Shown: in pieces, positions 34,060 to 45,009 of the stretch
Numbering within the stretch: position 1 is the first letter of the stretch
How the letters are laid out: every line of letters begins with the position of its first letter
Source: Rhizophagus irregularis
Taxonomy: Eukaryota > Glomeromycota > Glomeromycetes > Glomerales > Glomeraceae
DNA length: 64,000 bases
Assembly (NCBI RefSeq): GCF_026210795.1
Contig: NC_089436.1
Coordinates: 4,216,001 to 4,280,000 of the forward strand
Direction: 5' to 3'
Notes under the pieces: generated by a model
Database searches by the model: none
Told to the model about the DNA's origin: nothing
What the model saw: the letters and a program-made list of their open reading frames with translations, nothing else
Translations under genes and position numbers: made by a program

Positions 34060-34335
34060 ATTATTCCTTTACCGCCGATTTAAAATTTTGTATTATTTTT
34101 ATCAAAATAGTAGTTAACGAATTCGCTTTTAAATTAATCATTTTTTCATTTTTATTCACTCTTTACATTCGCTAATTGTTTATAATTCTTTGTAGTATTT
34201 CTTTTTTTTCTATTGTGTCTAATAAATATATGCTTATCCATTTTTTTTTAATATAAAGTCATATTTCCAGCAGATCATCCATCATCCATGACGACCCTAG
34301 CATCGCCACCGAAAAGTGGTAGCCGGATTTATTTT

Positions 34336-34785
34336 CCTGTTACACATGCTGGTTACATGTGATTTCACCATTTGCGTCATTTAGATAAATAATCGATTTT
34401 CAAATTAAATATTTTTTTTTTGTAGCTTTTTTTTAATAAACTAGCATATTTAAAAAGGAGAGTCACATAATAAGCCAAAATTATATTTATAGTAAAAAAT
34501 ATTCGCTCAAATTTTAAATCATTAGAGAATGAGTAACGAAATTATACAGTAGTTTTAAAAACCGCCAAACCATAAGGATTTTAATAAGAATACGATGTAT
34601 ATTAGAAGCATAAAGAACATCATAGAGTTAAAATATTGCATCAAATATCAATTCAAACCTATAATTATGTAAAACAAATCTTTAAAATGTTATTTGTAAA
34701 AAAAATGAAGCTCAATAATTTTTTAATCCTAAAATTATACCAAAGATGATTATCCAAAATCACATGTAACAGCCATGTATAACGG
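34336..34785. repeat. Candidate MITE bounded by 30-bp inverted repeats
   Basis: Left arm CCTGTTACACATGCTGGTTA continues with CATGTGATTT. The right arm on the opposite strand is CCGTTATACATGGCTGTTA followed by CATGTGATTTT. The arms match at about 26 of 30 positions and are 390 bp apart. No target duplication was identified, so the exact borders are open. Confidence 0.5.
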
Positions 34786-35430
34786 CGGGCAATATAATTT
34801 TTTTTCAAAAAATCCATTCTCTGCATATTCCAATAATTATTACAAGTTAGATGAAAAACAAATACAAATCATCAGATTTTATTATTATTAATTAATATCA
34901 TTTTTTCTAATTTCCTTGACATAATGATTTTGAATGATCAAAAGAAAATTCACCTTTCATATTATTACCAATATCAAATGTAATTAAAAATATGTAAAGA
35001 CGACTAGTAATTATATAATGATGATGAATATGTGAATATGTAACCCACATATCATTTCGCTAAATCATTAAGATTAAAAATTATTTAGTAGTTAAATATT
35101 TTAATCTTGCAAAAATTATAAAAATTATTGTAGCTTAAAAAGAATTTAAAAACTAAGTTTAAAATGCTATACTGTATATGACTGTACCAAAGTACTAATT
35201 TCGTAATTGAGTAAATATTGGATGTCAGTAATTCTCCGCTCTTTTCCGTTATCGAAAAAAAACATACGAAAAAATTCTTTTGCTTTTCGTATTTAAATTT
35301 TTTATAATTTATTGCTCGAGTTTGTGAAGTCAAAAATAGACTAATGTTTCACTTTTCGAAAAAGTAGTCTCAAAACTTTTAGAAAGTAGAAGTGATAATG
35401 GTGTTTTAAGCCATATATTAATTACTTTTT

Positions 35431-35570
35431 AATTTTAAAATTGCTACGAATCTCCGGAAGCGATTTTGCTGGCGATTTTGTTATCAAAAAATGAAATGCG
35501 TCACATAAGATTCCAAAAAAGGAGTTTTTATGACGATCACCTAATTCCGGCCAAATTTAAAAAATCACGT
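35431..35570. repeat. Dispersed repeat, uninterrupted copy (empty site)
   Basis: From AATTTTAAAATTGCTACGAA to AAAAAATCACGT this matches, piece by piece, the sequence around 11870-11886, 12321-12424 and 12669-12707. ATGACGAT and AAAATTGCTA occur once each here. It therefore records the state before three separate insertions in the other copy. The nature of the repeat itself is unknown. Confidence 0.75.
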
Positions 35571-36839
35571 GACACCGACGAAGATCGCTTTCGGCAATGA
35601 CCTTTGTTAAACTTATTTGTTATTTGTTTTTAATAAGTTAAATAAACAAAAGAAAATAAGCATTATAAAGTTTCTTTGTAATTTATTCGATTGACAATTT
35701 TAGATCTTGGAAGTTATTTAATCAAAATGACAAATATTATTTAAGCAGTATATTCAAACAATATATTCAAGTACTTTATATACTTGATTTGTTTATCTTG
35801 TACTGTACTATATTATAGTAGAAGCAGGACCGCCAGGACGGCCATCATTTTATTTCTTAAATTTTGCCGACCATTTGTCAATCATTTATATAAATTTTTT
35901 TTTACTTCATTGAAATTTCATATATCAAATTACTACCAAAATTTACTGGAAATCTTATATCAAATTTTAATAAATAGATCTTTATACAAATCAAATCATT
36001 ATTGGCCAACTTTTATAAGTAACAACCTTTTAATTTTAATAAGCAAAAATTATAATTAGCCGAATTCTTTACAAGTAAAAAAGTGTACTATAAGCACAAA
36101 TGTTGGTCAATTTTTTTTAATATAAGCTAATGACGATCTAGATTTAAATATTATGAATTTTTCTCCTGTTTAAGTAACTTAATCACGTGCAATGATAAAA
36201 CCATGGTGAAAATAGAACTCCAGGTTTAGTATAAAGTCAATTCAACATATATATATTGTAATTTTTTTTTATAGATTATGCATGATGCAAAGAATATTTA
36301 TACAAAGATTAGTTTAAACTTCTTCCGTGTATAACCATCGATTTTTAGTGCCATTATTCGATTTTATCACATAATACATAAATCTGTTATTTTTGCTCCA
36401 ATTGAAAGATATTAATCTGTCTTCAAATTTTATTCATAAATTTATTTTTTTTTTTAACCAAATCATAGCATTATTGGCCAAGTTTATAAATAGTTTTATT
36501 GCGTTAAATGATCGGCAGGTAAATTATTGTGATAGACCATTTGATTGGTCGATTATCATGTGATCATTGATCATTCGTCTGTTCCTTTTTTTTTTGTGCG
36601 ACATCCATTTTAGAAAACACTCAATTACACAAATTGTTGATCTACTGTAATTAATACGCCCACAAACATAATTGTTTTAACTTTCAATATTTCGTCTGTC
36701 TTAGATAGTTTTTTTGTTAATAGTTAGGGAAGCCAGGTTTACATTGTAATTTTTTGTAAGCAAAAAAAAAATAATTATTTTAACTTTCATTATTAAAATG
36801 TCTGAAAATGAAACTGAATTATTTCATCAAAATAAAAAA

Positions 36840-39480
36840 GCAGCAGAAAATGGTGAAGAAGTTGCAATGTATAATTTAGCAACTAGTTATTATAATGGAA
36901 AAGGGACAGAAAAGAATTTAGTAAAAGCCTTCCATTGGTATCAAAAAGCAGCAGGAAAAGGTTATTTTGATGCAATGAATAATTTAGCTATATGTTATAC
37001 AGATGGAGAGGGAACAGAAAAAAACTTAGAAAAAGCCTTCTATTGGTATCAAAAATCAGCAGAAAATGGTAATCAATATGGAATGAATTGTTTAGCCAAG
37101 TGTTATATTAATGGAATAGGAATAGAAAAGAATTTAGAAAAGGCCTTCTATTGGTATCAAAAATCAGCAGAAAATGGTAATCAATCTGGAATGAATTATT
37201 TAGCCATGTGTTATATGAGTGGAACAGGAACAGAAGAGAATTTAGTAAAAGCCTTCTATTGGTATCAAAAATCAGCAGAAAATGGTAATCAATCTGGAAT
37301 GAATTATTTAGCCATATGTTATAAAATTGGAAGAGGAACCGAAAATGACTTAGAGAAAGCCTTCTATTGGTATCAAAAAGCAGCAGAGAATGATCCATTT
37401 ATAATGAATGAATTAGCCGAATGTTATAAAAATGGAGAAGGAACAGAAAAAAACTTAGAAAAAGCCTTCTATTGGTATCAAAAATCAGCAGAAAATGGTA
37501 ATCAATTTGGAATGGATAATTTAGCCATATGTTATAAAAATGGAGAAGGAACAGAAAAAAACTTAGAAAAAGCCTTCTATTGGTATCAAAAATCAGCAGA
37601 AAATGGTTATCAATTTGGAATGAATAATTTAGCCAAATGTTATAAAAATGGAGAAGGAACAGAAAAGAATTTAGAAAAAGCCTTCTATTGGTATCAAAAA
37701 GCAGCAGAAAAAGGTTATAATGAAGCGATGAATAATTTAGCTATCCCTATAAAAAAAGAAAATTCGGAATTTGTCCTGAAAAGTATGGAAAATGTCCGGA
37801 AATTTTCCGTGCGTCCGGAAAACATTTGGAAACGGTCACGTTTTGGAACACTTTCCGGACACACAAATTCCAGACATTTTCTTGACACTCCAGAATTTGT
37901 CCAGAATTTGTCCAGAATCGAGCGTCCGGAAAATGTTCCAAAACATGACCGTTTCCGAATGTTTTCCGGACGCACGGAAAATTTCTGGACATTTTCCATA
38001 CTTTTCAGGACAAATTCCGAATTTTCTTTTTTTATAGGGTATATGTTATAAAAATGGAGAAGGAACAGAAAAAAACTTAGAAAAAGCCTTCAATTGGTAT
38101 CAAAAAGCAGCAGTAAATGGTGTTGTAGATGCAATGGTTTATTTAGCCATGTATTATGAATATGGACTAGGAACAGAAAGAAATTTTATAAAAGCTTTCT
38201 ATTGGTATCAAGAAGGGGCAGAAAATGGTAGTGGGTTTGGAATTAGTAAATTAGCCATGTGTTATAAAAATGGAACAGGAACAGAAAAGAATTTAGAAAA
38301 AGCCTTCTATTGGTATCAAAAAGAAGCAGAAAAAGGTCATTTTGATGAAATGAATAATTTAGCCATATGTTATAAAAATGGAGAAGGAACAGTAAAGAAT
38401 TTAGAAAAAGCCTTCCATTGGTATCAAAAAGCAGCAGGAAATGGTCATTTTGATGCAATGAATAATTTAGCCATATGTTATAAAAATGGAGAAGGAACAG
38501 TAAAGAATTTAGAAAAAGCCTTCCATTGGTATCAAAAAGCAGCAGGAAATGGTTATATTGATGCAATGAATAATTTAGCCAAATGTTATAGATATGGAAA
38601 AGGAACAGAAAAGAATTTAGAAAAAGCCTTCCATTTATATCAAAAAGCAGCAGAAAAAGGTCATATTGTTGCAATGGCTTGTTTAGCTGGATGTTATAAA
38701 CATGGAACTGGAACAGAAAAAAATTTAGAAAAAGCCTTCTATTGGTATCAAAAAGAAGCAGAAAATGGTTGTCAATATGGAATGATTAAATTAGCCATGT
38801 GTTATGAAGATGGAAAAGGAACAGAAAAGAATTTAGAAAAAGCCTTCTATTGGTATCAAAAAGGAGCAGAAAATGGTAGTCAATTTGGAATGAATAATTT
38901 AGCCATGTGTTATGAATATGGAAAAGGAACAGAAAAGAATTTAGAAAAAGCCTTCTATTGGTATCAAAAAGGAGCAGAATATGGGGATGGAAAAGCAATG
39001 AATAATCTAGCCATATGTAATAAAAATGGAAAAGGGACAGAAAAGAATTTAGAAAAAGCCTTCTATTGGTATCAAAAAGCAGCAGAAAAAGGTTATATTG
39101 ATGCAATGAATAGTTTAGCCATATGTTATAAAAATGGAGAAGGAACAGAAAAAAACTTAGAAAAAGCCTTTTATTGGTATCAAAAAGCAGCAGAAAAAGG
39201 TTATATTGATGCAATGAATAATTTAGCCATATGTTATGAAAATGGAGAAGGAACAGAAAAAAACTTAGAAAAAGCCTTCCATTTATATCAAAAAGCAGCA
39301 GAAAATGGAGATAAAGAAGCCCAATTTAATTTAGGTGTATGTTATGAAGAAGGAATTGGTATTGAAAAAGATGAAGTTAAAGCCTCTTATTGGTATCAAA
39401 AAGCAGCTCAACAAGGATTTAGCAATGCACAATATAGACTTGGATTCTTTTACAAGATTGTTAAAGGAGTGAAAGAAGTT
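36840..39480 (+). repeat. 108-bp coding minisatellite (about 21 Sel1 units)
   Basis: The 108-bp unit carries the recurring words AATTTAGCCATATGTTATAA and GCCTTCTATTGGTATCAAAA. Units are far more alike at DNA level than those of the Sel1 gene at 31465, which points to recent expansion or gene conversion. Units near 39300-39480 are diverged and mark the old edge of the array. Confidence 0.9.
37745..38039. mobile_element. CCCTAT-family MITE, 295 bp, in a Sel1 repeat
   Basis: Inverted termini of about 105 bp with very few mismatches start CCCTATAAAAAAAGAAAATT at both ends. The flanking 3-bp duplication is TAT (37742-37744 and 38040-38042). Removing the element and one TAT restores the Sel1 unit '...NNLAI/CYKNGEG...'. 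The interior has CCGGAAA/TTTCCGG words and no transposase. Confidence 0.92.
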
Positions 39481-40589
39481 TTAAAAAATCCGTTTAAAAT
39501 AGTAGAAAAAGAAAGTTTGAGCGCAAATAAATGGATTGAAAATGCTTTAAAATGTGAAAAAGTTAAATTTATATCTTATAAAGAATTAAAAAATGTAGAA
39601 CCACTTGATGCAGGAAAGTTTGGAGAAATATCAAAAGCAATTTGGACTAAAACTAATAGTTATGTTGTTTGTAAAAAATTATTTAATTCAACTTATATTA
39701 AGAATGATAAGTTAGATGCATTTACTCATGAACTAAAAATGCATATGCAACTTGATTATAGTGAAAGAATTATACGTTGCTTTGGTATTAGTTTAGGTAA
39801 TTTGAAACATTTTTTTTTTACATTGCATTTTTTGTCATTTTCTTCTAATATCTCATAAATTATTTTTAGATCCAAATACAAATGATTATCTTCTTATTAT
39901 GCAGTATGCTAATGGTGGAAATCTTCAAAATTATCTCAAAAATAATTTTAAGAATTTGATATGGAATGATAAGAAAAAATTAGCATTTTAAATTGCAGAT
40001 GGATTAAATTATTTGCATTATGAAAATATTTTACATAGAGATCTTGTAAGTATTTGTATTTATTATTTAATACCTTATTAGTACTAGCAACAATAATTTA
40101 TTTATGTAATTTATTTTTTTTAGCATTCTAAGAATATAGTCATTCATGAAAGTAATGCTAAAATCACAGATTTTGGTATTTCAAAAAACCAAAATAATCA
40201 AACTTCAGCTTATATTGGTAATTTTGGTGTTGTTGCTTATATGGGACCAGAACGTCTTAAAAATTCAGAATCTCCATCTCCATATACTAAATCTTCAGAC
40301 ATCTATAGCTTTGGTGTATTAATGTGGGAAATTTCTAGTGGTCATCTTCCATTTAAAGATAATGATAATATAGTTACACTTACTGTTTCTATTATTACTG
40401 GTATTCGTGAAGTTACAGTTCCTGATACTCCTGAAGAATATGAGAAACTCTATAAAAAATGTTGGAATCAAGAACCTGAAAAAAGACCATCTATTAATGA
40501 AATATTAGATGAATTTGAAAGGATGGGTTTCGGGAATAATGCTACAAGCAAATTGGTTGAAGGTATTTATTCATTATTTGTGTTCATAT

Positions 40590-40904
40590 GGGAACACCAC
40601 AGCAAAAGGTGGCCTCGGCACAATTACGTGATTTTAAGAAAATCGCACATGATCATTTTGCCAATCATCACAAAAAAAATTGATTTTTCAAAAATGGTCT
40701 TTTAACACAAAACGAAATTTTGCAAGGAATTAATTGAAAATATTACCTCTCTACGTTATAAAAGCTTTCAATAATATGGAACATAGTATTTAATTTTTAA
40801 TAATAAAGGCAAACAAAGCTAGATTTACATCTTTTTCGTTTATGAAAAAATGATCTTAAAATCTAATCTGTTAATCTGAAGCCACCTCTTACTGTGATGG
40901 TCCC
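40590..40904. mobile_element. MITE, 315 bp, in the last intron of the Sel1-TKL gene
   Basis: Termini GGGAACACCACAGCAAAAGG and, on the other strand, GGGACCATCACAGTAAGAGG, flanked by TAT on both sides (40587-40589 and 40905-40907). It lies in the intron 40563-40958 and does not touch the splice sites. Confidence 0.8.
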
Positions 40905-41023
40905 TATATATTCATTTATTTTAGTAATATATTAATTAAAATGGAATGCTTATTATAGATAATGATAAATTAACTTCAGAATCACAGGCTAGTGCCGAAT
41001 CTTTAGAATCTCTTCAAATTTGA

Positions 41024-43608
41024 TTATATATATATATTTACTCATTAGGCTAAGATATGAAATAATATTTTTAATATTTTATATTTTATTAAATGAACCT
41101 TTTTTTATTTCTTATTTAAAATGCATAATGTAAAACAAAGGTATACATGGATTTACAAATTACTGTGATTTAAACTTGTTTTTAACATATTAATTTCTAT
41201 TATTGCGAGGTAATTTTGAGTAACACTAAACACGTGCGAAACTAGAAACTCAAAATCATGTGTAACACTGAAATTTATCCAATCATTTACTGGTCTTGTC
41301 ATGTGCAAATTATTGTATGAATTATAAATTGAGTTCGTGATTTTCGTGAACGTGTAAAACTTTGAAGATGAGCAAAAAAAAAAACTTTAATAATACTGCT
41401 AAAGAATGGGAATACGAAATAGGAACTTGTTTTGTGTGTCAGAAATGCTTAAACCAACGAATAGCAGTAAAACTAAAAAGTTCCAAGTTGGTTATTTTAG
41501 AATGAAATGGAGTTAATAAACCTAATGCAAGTCATCCTATATTGGTTGCTTTATTACAGTCTTAATGATATACATAAATATCAATATTATTTATCAAAAA
41601 AATTTAATTTTACTTTATGTGCGAAGTGTAACAGCTAACTTGTAAGAGATCAAAATATTTATAATAAAACAATTTAATTTCAATTGATAAGAAAGAAAAC
41701 CAAACTGCTAAGACACCTACAAAGCCACTCAAACCCTCAAAACTAAATATTGTACTTAATTCTGATATTTCTTTCCGTTTCAAACTAGTAATTAAAACAC
41801 CTGATTTGACTAAACCAGCACTTTAAAAAATACCAGATTACTTTGAATTTGACGATTTAGTATTACAAATGTTTGCGAAACAGTTTGTTAAGTGGTTCGT
41901 ACTTCGTACTGAATATGAATTGTCTTATAAAGCAGAAAAAGGAACAGGAGCTGGTACAATTTTGGAAGAAGAAGAGGAATTTGAAGAATTTATAGGAGAG
42001 TATCATAGATTAACTAACTCTGATAAGGCTTTATTGATTACAATAACTGTTAAAAAAAAGAAAAAGAAAAAAGAAAAATAAGGTATCTGTTGTTTTTTTT
42101 AAAGGATACTGCTAATTTATAATAATAAATTATTTGTATCTTTGTTAGAAAAGTTTAGAGATATCAGAGATACTGAATCTGTGAGCGAAGATGATGAATC
42201 TGAACTAACTGCCAAGCAAAAAAATAAATAAAAAGCTGTATTCCTTGAATGTTTTTTATACACAATTTTAATTCAGACACTAAATTCCAATACTCGCAAA
42301 TGTACAGTTCATATTAGAAACCACCTTTAAATAATATGATAAAGGATATTTTAGGGGTGGGTTAGGCAAAATCTTACGTGACACAAAATTAAATATTTTA
42401 TTGGTTAAAATAGTATTATATATATAATTGAATATTATTGGTTAAAAAAAATCTTATCTGGAGGTGGGGTAAGTTTCCTTATGAAACTAATATTAGCTAA
42501 TATATGTCACTGCCCTAAGAACCGTTTGATATTTTTCACTTAAATAATTATTAATATTGTTTCTTGATCGTATTTTTTTTTCAAAGTTATAACCTATTTG
42601 ACTCATCTAAGTCGATCATTTTGGCTAAAATTAACATTAATTTTGGCCAAAATGATAGACATTCCGATCATCAAGTGAGCTATATGTTTTTCTTACAAAA
42701 AGAAAAAATGATAAAAATAAGGAAGTGGTTTGAATTTTGAGCCAAAAAAAATTTAGACGTTAATACTAAAAGTATCCGAGAGTTTTTCGTCTGATTGGGA
42801 ATTATGGTAGGTTAAATAACTTAATCCAAATTTTTCATTTTCAAGATATGATTCATCGATATAAATCTCCGTTACGTGACATCCTACAAATCAAATATCA
42901 TATATAAGATAAATAAAAAAATTAATCTTTTTTTATGATTGGTGGGTGTTTATTTTAAATTACAAATTTATAATCTTTAGTAAGAGACTACCTACTCATG
43001 CAGAAATATCTTCAGTATCCTCCCTAGCTAGGAAATAAGAACACAAGTCACTACATACTTTTTTTTATACAGTACAATAAATTAAAAATCCTGTATAAAA
43101 AAAATAGCAATAATGATAAATTATTATTTGAATCGACTTCGTATCGCTATACCATACAAAAGATCTAAATTTCAAGAAAGAATACTAAACTAACTTTCAC
43201 TTATAATATCAATAATCCAATATGAGTGAATAAGCTTTATAACATTATTATAAAATCAATTCTACCAAATTTTTAACATGTATATTACGTTTATTGGTTT
43301 TAGTGCATAATTATTACGAGAATACAATTAAATAATTTATTTAAGTTAATAAATAATCAGGGTGAAAAAAAAATTTTTATTATACTTACTTCTTTTTTTC
43401 TTATCCGATAATTGTATATATTATGACAATGTTTACACACTCTAACCCTTCCTAATGACTATTGTACTTGAAAAGATTATGAATGATGGCAAAAATATAC
43501 GTATAATTACGTCATTATGACATCTTACTTAATCACTAAAATACGTTTAATTATGGTATCTTTCAATTTATGTGGGAATCTCTTTCAAAACATTAAAATC
43601 TCTAAATA
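41024..43608. other. Intergenic with an unrecognised decayed ORF
   Basis: Apart from the remnant at 41368-42081, nothing was recognised. 42350-42480 has G-rich words (GGGGTGGG, GGAGGTGGGG) around AT-rich sequence, without clear terminal repeats. Confidence 0.45.
41368..42081 (+). pseudogene. Unrecognised ORF remnant (Lys/Glu-rich)
   Basis: ATG at 41368 opens about 45 residues containing 'CFVCQKC' before a stop. An open frame further on (41869-42081) encodes 'MFAKQFVKWFVLRTEYEL' and then an acidic run and 'KKKKKKKEK'. Between them stops interrupt any single frame. I do not recognise the family. It may be exons of one decayed gene or two unrelated pieces. Confidence 0.3.
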
Positions 43609-45009
43609 ATGGAACAAATCAATCTTGATTGTCTTATTCTTATCTTTAATATGTTTGAATTAATTGAATATGATAAGAAGTCTTTACATTCTTGTCTTTT
43701 AGTTAATAAAAAGTGGTGTAACATTGTAGTTCCGATCTTATGGGAGAGATATTACCCATCTAAAATAAATGAAAAACTTTGCAATGTTATACTTTCTTTC
43801 TTACCATCCTCTTCAAAAAAACTTTTATCAGATAATAATATTAAATTACCTTCTTCAACACTTTCAAAATTTCCATTATTTAATTATATCAGTTTTTGCA
43901 GATATATATGCTCTGATAATATATACAAAATCATTAGTATAGTGTTAAAGAACCCTAATAATGATCATGGAAGAAAACTTTTGGAACAAGAAATTTACAA
44001 GTTATTTATTAGTCAATGTAAAAATGTTAAATATTTATTTTGGAAAACTCGTCAGCCTTTAACTTTATTTCCAAGAGCATCAATTTTCTTCTCGCAGCTT
44101 CATCATTTATGTATTGATATTGATTATGTGAATTCTGATGTTCTTTATGAGTTGGCACACATTTGTAAAGATTTAAATAGTTTATCTATTAGAAGTTTTT
44201 CTCATAATCTTTCTGAATTAATTTACTTGATTGATGCCCAGAGGAATTTAAAAGAACTAATTCTTGATGCTGTGGTTGATGAAAAGATTGGCAAAGAACT
44301 AAGCAAAGCATTAGTAAGAAATGGAACTACTATAAATATTCTTTGTCTAAACTCGATTGATAATATTGTGCTTTCATCTTTAACAAAACTTGTAAATCTA
44401 AAAGAGTTATCAATTTATTGTCGGAAAAATAATAAAAAAATTCAACAACTTGCAATTTATGGATTTCCAAACCTTCAACGCCTAATGTTATGTGGTCATT
44501 TATCTAGTTTTAAAGAGATCTCTTTATTAATTGAAAAAACTATAGGAAATATTTCGGAAATTTACATTGACAATATCAATAAAACTGCCAAAGAAACAGG
44601 AACTCTAATTAAAGCAATTGCTAATAATTGTCCAAAGATTAATTGCTTATATACATATCTTGAACCTAAAGATTTTATTCATGTAAAAACGTTATTATTA
44701 AATTGTAGATTTTTAAAAACAATAGTTTTAGAAAGTTTGGAATTTTCTATAAATAAAAATGATAATAATATAGGAGATGAATTATTAAATATTTTTATCT
44801 TATTTTCTCCAAAATTTTTAAATGAGATATTTGTTAGCGGACTATGGGAGTATTCAATCAATACTTTTATCCAATTTTTTGAAAGTTTTAGAGGAAAAAC
44901 TTTGTATCGTTTCGCTATTATTGATACAGTTAATTATATTACAAATGATCATGAAATTATAGCTAGAAAATATATTGATGAAGGAGTGGTGAAATGTGCT
45001 TGGGTATGA
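43609..45009 (+). CDS. F-box protein with LRR-like body (466 aa)
   Basis: Single exon. Residues 1-50 hold the F-box-like start 'LDCLILIFNMFE', 'SLHSCLLVNKKWCNIVVPIL' and W, the same signature as the genes at 3.8 and 51.8 kb. 'KFPLFNYISFC' (about residues 88-98) is a second family motif, shared with 'FFNYATFC' and 'LFNYSNFI' in the other two. The body is leucine-rich with spaced 'LKELILDAV', 'LKELSIYC' and 'LQRLMLCG' segments typical of LRR strands. Probable SCF substrate receptor, substrate unknown. Intact. Confidence 0.87.
   Translation: MEQINLDCLILIFNMFELIEYDKKSLHSCLLVNKKWCNIVVPILWERYYPSKINEKLCNVILSFLPSSSKKLLSDNNIKLPSSTLSKFPLFNYISFCRYICSDNIYKIISIVLKNPNNDHGRKLLEQEIYKLFISQCKNVKYLFWKTRQPLTLFPRASIFFSQLHHLCIDIDYVNSDVLYELAHICKDLNSLSIRSFSHNLSELIYLIDAQRNLKELILDAVVDEKIGKELSKALVRNGTTINILCLNSIDNIVLSSLTKLVNLKELSIYCRKNNKKIQQLAIYGFPNLQRLMLCGHLSSFKEISLLIEKTIGNISEIYIDNINKTAKETGTLIKAIANNCPKINCLYTYLEPKDFIHVKTLLLNCRFLKTIVLESLEFSINKNDNNIGDELLNIFILFSPKFLNEIFVSGLWEYSINTFIQFFESFRGKTLYRFAIIDTVNYITNDHEIIARKYIDEGVVKCAWV

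Larger units (their letters stand above)
34060..36797. other. Intergenic, with an inverted-repeat pair and a repeat paralog
   Basis: Contains the inverted pair 34336-34365 / 34756-34785 and, at 35431-35570, the uninterrupted version of the repeat that hosts the insertions at 11.9-12.7 kb. The rest is AT-rich spacer with no gene recognised. Confidence 0.55.
36798..41023 (+). pseudogene. Sel1-repeat/TKL kinase fusion, broken by a MITE and a nonsense codon
   Basis: Exons 36798-39796 (holding the MITE 37745-38039), 39870-40045, 40124-40562 and 40959-41023. Dropping the MITE and one TAT copy makes all phases close at 3381 nt (about 1126 codons). About 21 nearly identical 36-residue Sel1 repeats are followed by a TKL kinase domain: a worn glycine loop 'LDAGKFGEIS', lysine in 'YVVCKKL', catalytic loop 'ILHRDLHSKNI' (across intron 2), 'ITDFG', 'AYMGPERL' in place of the usual APE, 'DIYSFGVLMWEISSG' and 'CWNQEPEKRPS'. 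Two breaks: the MITE shifts the frame (+298 nt), and TAA at 39989-39991 replaces a codon just before 'IADGLNYLH', probably CAA by one C-to-T change. Catalytic residues are otherwise kept, so inactivation seems recent. Truncated Sel1-only products could still be made from either side. Confidence 0.85.

Noticed and set aside
37108-37398. Minus-strand ORFs of 90-140 aa antisense to the Sel1 arrays (also 38243-38674 and 38786-39214)
   Set aside because: Shadows of the 108-bp coding repeat; the composition (Phe/Leu/Asn) is just the complement of the Sel1 codons.
42340-42490. MITE suggested by GGGGTGGG and GGAGGTGGGG
   Set aside because: The G-rich words are on the same strand and do not form inverted termini.
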